NCBI RefSeq assembly: GCF_050281185.1
Contig: NZ_JBNNWS010000002.1
Location: 268,012 to 332,011 of the forward strand
Source of the DNA: Heyndrickxia sp050281185
Lineage (GTDB): Bacteria; Bacillota; Bacilli; Bacillales; Bacillaceae_C
Reading direction: 5' to 3'
Length of the DNA: 64,000 nt
Below, piece after piece: positions 43,644 to 52,031 of this stretch; position 1 is the first letter of the stretch; the number at the start of each line of letters is the position of its first letter. The position numbers and the translations under genes are program-made. Under the pieces are notes generated by a model that made no database searches, was not told the origin of the DNA, and saw nothing but the letters and a program-made list of their open reading frames with translations.

Positions 43644-44822
43644 ATGAGTACAAGAAACAACAGTCCATTAGCTTTATTAACTTTGGCAATTTCAGCTTTT
43701 GCCATTGGTGTCACAGAATTTATAAGTGTTGGTCTATTACCCTTAATTTCAGATGACTTAGGAGTTCCGGTTAGTATGGCAGGATTAACAGTTACAGTGT
43801 ATGCATTAGGTGTAACTATAGGTGCACCTGTTCTAACCTCTCTTACCGCAAGCATCCCTAGAAAAAATCTGTTATTACTAGTGATGGTGGTCTTTATAAT
43901 TGGTAACGGTCTAGCTGTTCTTGCTCCTAACTTTTATATATTACTAGCAGGGAGAATCATAGCTTCTTTCTCACATGGAGTTTTCATGTCGATTGGCTCA
44001 TTAATGGCTGCGTCATTAGTTCCAGAAAATAAACGAGCACAAGCTATCTCAATTATGTTTTCTGGTTTAACGATTGCCACTGTTACAGGTGTTCCTATTG
44101 GTACGTTTATTGGTATACAGTTTGGATGGAGAATGGCTTTCCTATTTATTACTCTTATTGGAGTCATAGCATTTTTTTCAACTCTCATACTTGTACCTAA
44201 ATCTGAAGAAAGAGGTAAGCTTTCAAAACTCAGAGACTTCAAAGAGTTATTTAAAAATACAAGATTATTGCTAGTATTTATAATAACTGCTTTTGTTTCG
44301 AGTGGAACGTTTACGGTGTTTACTTACCTTTCTCCGCTGTTACAGAATGTCACAAAGTATTCTATAAATGCCGTAACAATCATTCTTTTCCTTTACGGAG
44401 TAATGATTGCAATAGGGAATCTTATTGGAGGTAAAGTAACAAACACTCATCCCATTCATTCATTATCAAACATCTTTATCTTTCATGCACTTGTGCTGTT
44501 ATTGTTGTATTTCACAGTTCCCTCCAAGGTTCTAGGTTTAATAACTGTGGTTTTAATGGGACTATTCGCCTTTATGAATGTTCCGGGACTTCAGTTGTAT
44601 ACATTGATTCTGGCTGAACGTATTTCTCCTAAAACAACTCATGTAGCTTCAGCCATAAATATTGCCTCTTTCAACGCGGGGATCGCAGCAGGTTCTTATA
44701 TCGGCAGCATAATTATTGAGCATAGCTCAATCGTAAACATAACATGGGTGGGAAGTTTACTCGTCCTTATAGGATTGCTCCTTACTCAAATCAGCAAAAA
44801 GTGGGATCCAAAAATAAAATAA
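43644..44822 (+). CDS. MFS (DHA1-type) transporter, cassette 2
   Basis: A 392-residue twelve-helix efflux-type transporter: AISAFAIGVTEFISVGLLPLISDDLG in helix 1, VTVYALGVTIGAPVLTSLTASIPRK at motif A, FSGLTIATVTGVPIGTFIGIQFGWRMAF in helices 5-6. GCGGAGG lies 9 bases before the ATG. It has the family features of AraJ/YdhP-like exporters. Repressed by the divergent ArsR, as judged by operator position. The substrate is unknown. Confidence 0.9.
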   Translation: MSTRNNSPLALLTLAISAFAIGVTEFISVGLLPLISDDLGVPVSMAGLTVTVYALGVTIGAPVLTSLTASIPRKNLLLLVMVVFIIGNGLAVLAPNFYILLAGRIIASFSHGVFMSIGSLMAASLVPENKRAQAISIMFSGLTIATVTGVPIGTFIGIQFGWRMAFLFITLIGVIAFFSTLILVPKSEERGKLSKLRDFKELFKNTRLLLVFIITAFVSSGTFTVFTYLSPLLQNVTKYSINAVTIILFLYGVMIAIGNLIGGKVTNTHPIHSLSNIFIFHALVLLLLYFTVPSKVLGLITVVLMGLFAFMNVPGLQLYTLILAERISPKTTHVASAINIASFNAGIAAGSYIGSIIIEHSSIVNITWVGSLLVLIGLLLTQISKKWDPKIK

Positions 44823-44944
44823 AAACAACTAGATAAACATTATTTTATAAAGATGAGTGAAACCCATTCTAAGCTACCGAAAAACACTATGTAACAATAA
44901 GAAAAACCGAAATTCCATATTTATAATTATTGAACTCAAAAAAA

Positions 44945-44984
44945 GAAAACATGGGGTTGTTAAATAACAAAATCTCATGTTTTC
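44945..44984 (+). terminator. terminator of the MFS gene
   Basis: GAAAACATG / CATGTTTTC with an inner GGTTGTT..AACAA pairing, followed by CCTTATC. The rest of the gap to 45221 has a 36-codon minus frame (45006-45116) of doubtful meaning and nothing else clear. Confidence 0.6.
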
Positions 44985-45221
44985 CTTATCTGAAGAGTTT
45001 AGTTGTCATCCGTATTTTTCATGTTCTTTAATAAGCCGACCTTTTAATTGCGGAATATCGAAACATTTTTTATTATGCATTAAATAGAAAGAGCAGATAT
45101 TTTCGTCATTTAGCATCTACTTTTTATCAATCCTTTTTGTAAAATCTACAATCAAAATTTGTCGTCTTCGTAATCATATCTTTCAATATTATTGGTCAAT
45201 ATAAAGAACCCTTCTGATCTT

Positions 45222-46394
45222 TTAAGCATACGAATGAAGACCTGCAATCACTAAATTAACAAACACTTGGTTAAAGACAATCATGCCAAATCCAATTATA
45301 GAAAGCCATGCTGTACGTTCACCTTCCCAACTTTTAAACAGACGTAAGTGTAACAAAGCAGCATAGAGTAGCCATGTAATTAATGCCCATACTTCTTTAG
45401 GATCCCATCCCCAAAACCTTCCCCATGCTATTTGAGCCCAAATCATAGCAAAAAATAATCCACCTAAAGAAAACAGTGGAAAACCTATTAAGACCGCACG
45501 GTATGAAATTTCATCCATTAATGAAGGGTTTACTTTTTTTGTTAGTGGTTTTAAGAGTTCAATCATTCTTTTACGTGTAATAATCCTAATAAAAAGATAT
45601 AACACACTTCCCAAGATAAATGACCAAAGAATCGTATTTAACTTCCTCGCATCAATTGTATTCGATACGAATATAAAACCGATCTGCTCATTGTTTGTAT
45701 GTGAAATCTCTTCGTTTGCCACAAGGATTGGCATCGTATAAATTACTTCTTCAGTTATACCGTTTTTTATATTTTTTATCTCAACTGTTTGGGGCTCTAG
45801 AAGTAAATTAAACATAAATGAGCCTAAAATAAAACCGATGATAACAACTAAAAAATACATGATAGATTCTAAACTACTTGCACCTTTAGTTTTTTTATTG
45901 ATATCTAATGTAGATAGCAAATAAATAATGCCAGTAACAAATGCAATAGATAAAATGGCACTTGAAGCTGCAACCGTAATAACATGAATTGTTAACCAAT
46001 TACTTTGAAGACTAGGTACTAACAGAGACACCTCATTTGTAAAAACACTGCCGTAACCTAGTATCAATAGAGAGGTTGGAATAGCAAACAGTCCAATAAT
46101 CGTTTGTTTATATAAATAATGAATGACGAGGAATGCACCAACCAACATAACTCCAAAAAATGTCATAAACTCATACATATTACTAACAGGTGCATGGTCA
46201 ACTGCTAACCATCTACAAATAAAGTAAATGATTTGTAGCGCAAATGCTATATATGTAAGGATGATACCCACTCGTGCACTTCTCGTACCCTTAGATTTAG
46301 CAGCAAACCCTATTGGAACAATCGCAACTAATAATAAAATAAATGCTAAAAATAAAGCATCACCACTTATTGATAATAGCTTTTCTGTGTTCAA
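45222..46394 (-). CDS. CcsA/ResC-type cytochrome c biogenesis protein
   Basis: A polytopic membrane protein of about 390 residues in the haem-handling family that works with CcsB/ResB to attach haem to apocytochrome c. Near the C-terminus is the WWD-type motif WGRFWGWDPKEVWALITWL; flanking conserved His lie in WLTIHVITVAASS and near the last helices (HLRLF; GLHSYA). About eight TM helices. The start is TTG 46394, because GGAGGG is 8 bases upstream; ATG 46409 overlaps that site. Usually resABC genes are together, but here no resA or resB neighbour is present. Confidence 0.85.
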   Translation of the reverse strand: MNTEKLLSISGDALFLAFILLLVAIVPIGFAAKSKGTRSARVGIILTYIAFALQIIYFICRWLAVDHAPVSNMYEFMTFFGVMLVGAFLVIHYLYKQTIIGLFAIPTSLLILGYGSVFTNEVSLLVPSLQSNWLTIHVITVAASSAILSIAFVTGIIYLLSTLDINKKTKGASSLESIMYFLVVIIGFILGSFMFNLLLEPQTVEIKNIKNGITEEVIYTMPILVANEEISHTNNEQIGFIFVSNTIDARKLNTILWSFILGSVLYLFIRIITRKRMIELLKPLTKKVNPSLMDEISYRAVLIGFPLFSLGGLFFAMIWAQIAWGRFWGWDPKEVWALITWLLYAALLHLRLFKSWEGERTAWLSIIGFGMIVFNQVFVNLVIAGLHSYA

Positions 46395-46544
46395 ACCAAT
46401 ACCCTCCATCTATTTTCATAAATATTTAACCTTATTCATTATAAATAACGTCATTATTATTGAAGTTATTTTGTCATCAACGTAAGAAAATTCATCTCGA
46501 ACGTCTAATATAATTGCGTTACAATAAACAGATGGAGGTTAATT

Positions 46545-47831
46545 ATGGTAATTTCATTAATATCTTTTACAATGTTAAATTTTATTATAATTTTAGGATC
46601 TCTTTTTTATCTATTAAATATCCACCCTACGTTCCAAAGATTACTAGTTTGCTTTCTTCTTAATGCATTTATCGCAATATTAGCAATGGAGTGTCAGGAT
46701 TCTCTTTGGCTCCCCATGGTCCTTTGTATTTTATTAAGCGGTGGGATTTTTTATATATTTTCTAAGAAAAAAAATGTTTTCTTTCATGTAGTTGTTATTA
46801 ATCTTATAGCGATTCTCGTGGAATATCTTGCATTAATAATTGTGAACAAATTTAAATTACCGTTACTACTTCATGGATTATTAATTCTACTAACCTTTGC
46901 TATATGTCTTTATTTTTATAAACGCTTTATACATAGCTATCAAAATCAATTACAACTTACAAATAAGTTGCATCTATCTCTATTACTGATTTCTATTATC
47001 ACTTTCATTGTCTTTTATTTAAATGTCTTTATTCCTTCAAACAATGGGGAATTAACACTTTCTACAATGAATTTTTTTATATTAATTGTGTATTTTTTAA
47101 TAATGTTCATTTTATCAAGTTTATTGCTTCAAACAATACGAAAGGAAAATCTAGTAAAGCACAGAGAAACTGTACAACATTACTTTAATGAATATATGCA
47201 AGGATTGGAGGAAGTAAATCGGAAAATGTATGCTTTCCAACATGATTACTCAAATATTCTCCTTTCAATGCGTGGGTATATTGAAAATGAAGATATAGAG
47301 GGTTTAAGAGCATATTTTCACTCAACAATATTAAAGACTGAACAACAAACAATGCAAAAAAATGAATACTTCAAAGAGCTTGAAAAAATGAAAATCGTGG
47401 AGTTAAAAGGACTCCTTTGTGCAAAATTATTAAAAGCACATGCATTAAACATTTCAATTCAAGTTGAAGTTCCTGAAACGATTGAAGACATTTCCGTAGA
47501 TTTGATGGATTTAACAAGAATACTTGGGATTTTTTTAGATAATGCTATTGAAGCTAGTCTGCTTCACACACATCCTCGAATTAATATCGCCTTTATTCAC
47601 ACGTATATAGATGATCTAATAATTGTAATTAAAAATAAAACTAATCAGCAGTATCCTAATATAAAGCAATTATTTAAAGAAAATTACTCTACAAAAGGAG
47701 ATAAACGAGGATATGGCCTATACAATGTAAAACAGCTTTTAAGTCGCTATCCAACAGTTAGTTTAAATACTTATATAGAAAATGAATGGTTTATTCAAGA
47801 AATGGTGGTAAAAAGAGAGGCGATTAGATGA
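46545..47831 (+). CDS. AgrC-like sensor histidine kinase (GHKL type)
   Basis: A 428-residue membrane kinase with about six N-terminal helices (1-200), a linker coiled coil (about 198-225), the phospho-acceptor region YAFQHDYSNILLSMRGYIE with H233, and a GHKL ATPase domain with ILGIFLDNAIEAS and KRGYGLYNVKQLL. This is the peptide-pheromone receptor type found in agr and related systems. GATGGAGG is upstream of the ATG. Its partner AgrA-like gene overlaps by 4 bases. No agrB or agrD is nearby. Three AACGT blocks occur in the upstream gap (46447, 46479 and 46500), possible LytTR sites. Confidence 0.88.
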   Translation: MVISLISFTMLNFIIILGSLFYLLNIHPTFQRLLVCFLLNAFIAILAMECQDSLWLPMVLCILLSGGIFYIFSKKKNVFFHVVVINLIAILVEYLALIIVNKFKLPLLLHGLLILLTFAICLYFYKRFIHSYQNQLQLTNKLHLSLLLISIITFIVFYLNVFIPSNNGELTLSTMNFFILIVYFLIMFILSSLLLQTIRKENLVKHRETVQHYFNEYMQGLEEVNRKMYAFQHDYSNILLSMRGYIENEDIEGLRAYFHSTILKTEQQTMQKNEYFKELEKMKIVELKGLLCAKLLKAHALNISIQVEVPETIEDISVDLMDLTRILGIFLDNAIEASLLHTHPRINIAFIHTYIDDLIIVIKNKTNQQYPNIKQLFKENYSTKGDKRGYGLYNVKQLLSRYPTVSLNTYIENEWFIQEMVVKREAIR

Positions 47832-48601
47832 GAGTTGCAATATGTGAGGATAATATATTTCATCGAGAGTTAATATTTAAAACGATTAATAACTATTCAC
47901 TTTTTCATGAACCTAGTATCGAGATCGTCTTATGTACAGATAGTCCAAACCAGTTACTTCAACAGATGCAATCAAAACAAATCGATTGTTATATATTAGA
48001 TATCGAACTTAATGAAGTTATTAATGGCATGGATATCGCAATTTCTATACGTGAAAAGGATCCACTTGCCCAAATTATTTTCATTACTACACATGCAAAC
48101 CGTTTAGAATTAACTTTCACTTATAAGCTAGCTGCACTTGATTTTATCGTGAAAGATTCACCAGAACAAATCAAGTCAAAAGTTATAGAAGCATTACAAG
48201 CCGCTTATACAAAATATCGGAAAATCGGTCAAATAGATTCATCGAAATGGTTTCAAATCAAAGTAGGTGAAAAGGTTAAAAATATAAACTTACATGATAT
48301 CTACTTTATTGAAACATCTCCTCAGCCACACAAACTAGAACTATACGAAAAAAATGGTTGTCATACATTCTATGCTACGTTAAAAGAACTGGATTATCTT
48401 GGAGACAACTTTTTCCGATGTCATAAAAGCTACTTAATTAATTTAGAACATGTTATTGAATATAATGTAAAAGACCGCCTCGTAGTGATGAAAAATAAAG
48501 CTAAATGCCCAGTATCATTTCGATTAATGCGAGAACTCAAAAAAAAGCTGATAAGCCTTGATAAAGGAACTAATCAAGAAAATGTTAAACTAAATTTATA
48601 A
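47828..48601 (+). CDS. AgrA-like LytTR response regulator
   Basis: A 257-residue response regulator. The receiver domain (about 1-125) has ICEDN, the phospho-acceptor D58 in YILDIEL and the KDS near 118. The LytTR DNA-binding domain (about 140-245) shows DIYFIETSPQPHKLELYEKNG, ATLKELDYLGDNFFRCHKSYLIN and the end MRELKKKL. Start by the ATGA overlap with the kinase. Its targets are unknown; family members bind paired 9-bp direct repeats. Confidence 0.9.
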   Translation: MRVAICEDNIFHRELIFKTINNYSLFHEPSIEIVLCTDSPNQLLQQMQSKQIDCYILDIELNEVINGMDIAISIREKDPLAQIIFITTHANRLELTFTYKLAALDFIVKDSPEQIKSKVIEALQAAYTKYRKIGQIDSSKWFQIKVGEKVKNINLHDIYFIETSPQPHKLELYEKNGCHTFYATLKELDYLGDNFFRCHKSYLINLEHVIEYNVKDRLVVMKNKAKCPVSFRLMRELKKKLISLDKGTNQENVKLNL

Positions 48602-48620
48602 AGTGAAAATTTAACAAATT

Positions 48621-48648
48621 GGGAAGCCCGAAAACTGTATGGCTTCCC
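48621..48648. terminator. terminator between convergent genes
   Basis: GGGAAGCC / GGCTTCCC with a 12-base loop; on the plus strand TTAAATTC follows. It lies between the AgrA-like gene and the leftward VOC gene. Confidence 0.65.
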
Positions 48649-48693
48649 TTAAATTCGTCACTAATTAAAATAAATGTAATTAGCTCAAACCAT

Positions 48694-49137
48694 TTAAAAA
48701 TCATGCACAGTAACACAAAGCTGTATAACGATTCCAAATGGATCTCGTATAATTGCATATCCGGGACTAAATACATTTTCTTCAAATGGCAATAAAACAG
48801 TAACCTTCTCATGTTGAACAAGAGATTCATAAAGATGATGAATAACACTCTTATCTTTAGATTGAATACACAATGAAAAGCTATTACCTAATTGCCAAGG
48901 TCGCGTAGTGTCCATTTCTTCCTCTGCAATCATTAGTTTATTAGCGCCTATTTCCAAAACAGAATGTGTAATATATTCATCTTGGCCCTCTTCATAACTA
49001 AAATTAGGATTCATTTCCTTCATTTCTTTATAATTTTTCTTAAAGAGAACTTTAGCACCTAAATATTTTTCATAAAATGTAATTGCTGCTGCAGCATTAC
49101 CATTCAAAGATAAAAACGGGATCGCTTCAAAATTCAT
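48694..49137 (-). CDS. VOC-family (PhnB/YjdN-like) protein
   Basis: A 147-residue protein of the vicinal-oxygen-chelate fold, with two beta-alpha-beta-beta-beta units. It starts MNFEAIPFLSLNGNAAAAITFYEKYLGAKVLF and ends IRDPFGIVIQLC, the pattern of PhnB/3-demethylubiquinone-methyltransferase-like proteins, many of which have no known enzyme activity. ATG 49137 has GGAGG 7 bases upstream; a longer frame from 49197 does not. It is divergent from the WYL regulator. Confidence 0.85.
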   Translation of the reverse strand: MNFEAIPFLSLNGNAAAAITFYEKYLGAKVLFKKNYKEMKEMNPNFSYEEGQDEYITHSVLEIGANKLMIAEEEMDTTRPWQLGNSFSLCIQSKDKSVIHHLYESLVQHEKVTVLLPFEENVFSPGYAIIRDPFGIVIQLCVTVHDF

Positions 49138-49225
49138 TTTATTGCCTCCTTCATCCGTATTGATTACACTTTCAAGTATAGTCAATAAAGGTGACAAATT
49201 AAGGCACCATTAAGAGAGGTTTTTT

Positions 49226-50164
49226 ATGAAAAAATCAGAGCGTCTCAATCAAATGCTGCGCTATATCAATCAAAAACAGCGTTTTACACTTCGAGATTTA
49301 ATGGATGAATTTCAAATTTCAAAAAGAACGGCATTAAGAGACATCACTTCATTAGAGGAAATTGGTGCTCCAATTTATGCTGAATATGGCCGAAATGGAG
49401 GCTATCGTTTACTTAATCAAATGCAGCTTCCACCCATTTCTTTTAACAGCCAAGAAATTTATGCCCTTTATTTTGCAATGCAAGCACTTCGAAGCTTTTC
49501 AAATTTACCGTTTCAAGTATCTTTTCGTTCTATTCATGAAAAATTTATAAACGAATTATCGGACAGCCAAAGACAAGATATAGAGAGAATGCAAAATCGA
49601 GTATCTTTTCGACATACAGAGCAAACCAAAGATAGTGCACATTTAGAAATATTATTAATAGCAGCTGTTAAAAATATCGTATTAAAAATAGATTATCAAA
49701 AAACTCACCAAAAGAGCACTCGTAATATTCAACCAATCTCTATATACTCCATGAAAGGCTATTGGTATTGTCAGGCTTATGATATGAGTAAAAAAGCTTA
49801 CCGTGTTTTCCGTTGTGATCGTATAACATCCGCTGAAATAACAGATATCCAGCCATTAGAGGACTTAAATGAAATTAACATACAAAATGCTCATTCACTT
49901 TGGAAACCATCTGAACAAGCCGTTCCATTTAAATGTCTAATTGGTCAAGCTGGGGTAGATCAATTTCAACAGGAGCATTACCCCTCAATGAAGTTAATCC
50001 ATGAGACAGAAACTACCTATATTGTTGGATGGTATGAGCCAAACGAAGTTGATTTCATCATTAAATATCTTGCTGGCTTTGAAAGATCCATAAAAGTAAT
50101 AGAGCCTATCATTTTAAAAGAAAAATTAAGACAATACTATAGTGATTTACTTGATAATATTTAA
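49226..50164 (+). CDS. WYL-domain transcription regulator (YafY/YobV type)
   Basis: A 312-residue regulator. The N-terminal HTH_11 (about 1-55) reads ERLNQMLRYINQKQRFTLRDLMDEFQISKRTALRDITSLEEIG. The WYL domain (about 130-235) shows VLKIDYQ, SIYSMKGYWYCQAYD and YRVFRCDRI. The WCX-like C-terminus is VGWYEPNEVDFIIKYLAGF. It likely controls the divergent VOC gene. A shortened, broken copy of the same gene is found at 53466-53839. Confidence 0.9.
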   Translation: MKKSERLNQMLRYINQKQRFTLRDLMDEFQISKRTALRDITSLEEIGAPIYAEYGRNGGYRLLNQMQLPPISFNSQEIYALYFAMQALRSFSNLPFQVSFRSIHEKFINELSDSQRQDIERMQNRVSFRHTEQTKDSAHLEILLIAAVKNIVLKIDYQKTHQKSTRNIQPISIYSMKGYWYCQAYDMSKKAYRVFRCDRITSAEITDIQPLEDLNEINIQNAHSLWKPSEQAVPFKCLIGQAGVDQFQQEHYPSMKLIHETETTYIVGWYEPNEVDFIIKYLAGFERSIKVIEPIILKEKLRQYYSDLLDNI

Positions 50165-50200
50165 AGTTTTCTTTTGAAAACCATCTATATAAAACACAAA

Positions 50201-50223
50201 CAGCCTTGTTTAGTACAAGGCTG
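50201..50223 (-). terminator. terminator near the former manA end
   Basis: CAGCCTTGT / ACAAGGCTG around a 5-base loop; TTTGTGTTTT follows on the minus strand. It is placed to end the leftward manA remnant and perhaps also the WYL gene. Confidence 0.6.
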
Positions 50224-50244
50224 CTTTAACAAGAAATAGTAATA

Positions 50245-50525
50245 TTACAAACTTGAAATTATACATGTAGTTCTACCTACAAGTTCATATTCTCCAAAAC
50301 TACTAGGTAACATAAAATGATCTCCCTTTTTGAAGGAATAGCATTCATTTTCTGTTATTAACTCCCTTTACCAATTGCATGAACCTTTCCACTTGGTACG
50401 TAGAAGAAATCTCCTGGTTTTACCTTTACACAATGTAACAGTTTATTCCATTCTTTCTGTTCAATCATAGCCAATAATTCTTTTTTTGTTTTCGCATGAT
50501 GTCCATAAATGGCGATAAATTGAAT
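50245..50525 (-). pseudogene. manA: mannose-6-phosphate isomerase (manA) remnant
   Basis: On the minus strand a frame reads IYGHHAKTKKELLAMIEQKE followed by WNKLLHCVKVKPGDFFYVPSGKVHAIGKG and a stop. After a gap, another part reads CYSFKKGDHFMLPSSFGEYE and ends LVGRTTCIISSL. These match the middle cupin region (metal-binding HAI in the VPSGTVHAL motif) and the end of ManA, which converts mannose 6-phosphate to fructose 6-phosphate. The N-terminal half and the piece between the two segments are missing. It lies in the direction of manP, to which it was probably once adjacent. Confidence 0.75.
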
Positions 50526-50651
50526 TTTGTTTTTTCTCTGATTGAAAAACGTGAACCATGTGTGCTACGACCTGTCTCCAAACCAGGCGGCACAAATCTC
50601 ACATATAATAAAAACATCAAAAAAAATTTGATGAATAGGAGGTTACATAAT

Positions 50652-50711
50652 ATGACTAAACAATTTGAACAATTAATTATCAAACTTTATTTCAAATCTA
50701 CAGACCGTTAA
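50652..50711 (+). CDS. possible 19-codon reading frame with strong ribosome binding site
   Basis: ATAGGAGG stands 9 bases before an ATG that opens MTKQFEQLIIKLYFKSTDR. It ends within a terminator stem (50701-50745). It may be a small protein or the 5' stub of a deleted gene. There is no other support. Confidence 0.3.
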   Translation: MTKQFEQLIIKLYFKSTDR

Positions 50712-50745
50712 TATATTGAGCATTTGCTCTAGAATATTGGCGGTC
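50702..50745 (+). terminator. terminator after the small frame
   Basis: GACCG..AATAT pairs with ATATT..CGGTC, followed by TTTCTTTATTTTTT on the plus strand. Confidence 0.6.
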
Positions 50746-50806
50746 TTTCTTTATTTTTTTCTAAAAATTTTAAGTGTGTATGATAGAATTACATCTTTAT
50801 ATTTCC

Positions 50807-50910
50807 TTATATCTGTTTGTATACATCCGCGTATGCAAATTTTAATTGCTCACGCAATTCCTTATTTTCTCCTTCCATTTTCTCGATTCGACGTTTCAAA
50901 GAATCTATGA
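50807..50910 (-). pseudogene. C-terminal coiled-coil remnant resembling Tn554-type TnpC/DUF6262
   Basis: The minus strand reads IDSLKRRIEKMEGENKELRE then QLKFAYADVYKQI and a stop, a coiled coil typical of the accessory protein ends beside Tn554-type recombinases. No start or N-terminal domain is left. A hairpin AAGAGGATA..TATCCTCTT (50930-50967) follows to the right. It suggests that the neighbouring GC-rich block arrived with, or next to, a mobile element. Confidence 0.45.
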
Positions 50911-51014
50911 TATATGAAAAAAGAGGATATATGCTCTCATACTGAACATAGTATCCTCTTCTAATTATAGTCTGCTTAATACATTCAATGGTTTTCGGAA
51001 TTCTTTTTTTAGAG

Positions 51015-52031
51015 TCAACCCTGCGCAGGGCTGGTCTTCATTTCATAGATTTTTTGGAGCGTATGGACATGCCTCATCTTCTCGTCATCGTCCTCTGTGT
51101 GGAGATACCACTCCACAAGCCTGTACCCGAATACGAGAAGGATCAGCTCGTAGACGCAATGATCGGCGATAGGGGATACATCCGTATACTCCGAAAAGCC
51201 TTTGTAATACGCGGGGACACATCGCTGGTAGTATTCGACCATGTGATTGATATCCGCTTCATCAGCAATCAGGCTAGCGAGATCCTCGCCCAGGTAGCCC
51301 CATCCGGATGTATCCCAGTCGATGAGCACGATTTTCCCGTCGGCATAAATCAGGTTGGTCACCCAGAAGTCCCGGTGGCATAGCACGAGGGGCAATTTTT
51401 CGATGCGGGCGAGTATCTCATTTGCGTGCTCATCGATGTCGATGAGCATTTGCCGCACGTACTGCGGGAATTCGCAATCCTCCGAGCGTATATAATCGTA
51501 GACGACTGGCCATGACCGGTAATGCAGATACGTATTCTTCATGAAATCCGCATGGCTCAGATTGGTCAGGCTCTGCAGCATAGCGGGCTGCTCCGCATAC
51601 AGCTTGCCTTGGTAGCGTCCTAACTCCAGCGCGGCCTGTTCATACATGTCACCGGTCAAGTCTAAACCGGTTACGCCATCGATATATTCCAGCCACAACT
51701 GGAATTCATTTCCTTCGGCATTAATCTCGGCGTGATAACATGTTGGCCAGCGGAAGGCATCTGAGAACGTCGCTCCCAAGTCAGACGCATAGAGATCATA
51801 TTCCCGGCGCCATGAACCTGGATCGCCGTAACGCTCCCATTTCTTCTGGATTTTCAGCACGATACGGTACGGAAATTTTTCGCCATCCGCGGTTTTGGCA
51901 ATCCCCGTTACCAGGTACACATTTCCCACAGTTCCGCCCTGTAACGGCATGGTTTGGTAGTCGGCCGAGATGATATCCTTCTTGAACCGTCGGCTTAAGG
52001 CATAGATCAGCGTTTCGAATTTAATATTCAT
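51015..52031 (-). CDS. aminoglycoside phosphotransferase-family kinase of the rsgA operon
   Basis: A 338-residue APH-type kinase. The N-lobe has LQGGTVGNVYLV (glycine loop, about 30-41) and a Lys in RIVLKIQKK; the catalytic loop is LCHRDFWVTN (H219, D221, N226) and the metal-binding Asp are in LIDWDTSGWG (238-240). All key residues are kept, so it should be active on a small molecule. The start ATG 52031 overlaps the rsgA stop as ATGA, with GGAGG in the last rsgA codons. The codon and base use is clearly richer in GC than neighbouring genes. Linkage to a ribosome-assembly GTPase and to a stalling-type leader suggests an antibiotic substrate; this is inference. Confidence 0.85.
   Translation of the reverse strand: MNIKFETLIYALSRRFKKDIISADYQTMPLQGGTVGNVYLVTGIAKTADGEKFPYRIVLKIQKKWERYGDPGSWRREYDLYASDLGATFSDAFRWPTCYHAEINAEGNEFQLWLEYIDGVTGLDLTGDMYEQAALELGRYQGKLYAEQPAMLQSLTNLSHADFMKNTYLHYRSWPVVYDYIRSEDCEFPQYVRQMLIDIDEHANEILARIEKLPLVLCHRDFWVTNLIYADGKIVLIDWDTSGWGYLGEDLASLIADEADINHMVEYYQRCVPAYYKGFSEYTDVSPIADHCVYELILLVFGYRLVEWYLHTEDDDEKMRHVHTLQKIYEMKTSPAQG

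Noticed and set aside
45006..45116. 36-codon minus frame ending in PQLKGRLIKEHEKYG
   Set aside because: It might be the end of a lost gene, but it has no good ribosome binding site and I recognise no family.
50496..50711. 71-codon plus frame
   Set aside because: It runs antisense to the manA remnant; only its last 19 codons have a ribosome binding site and those are listed separately.
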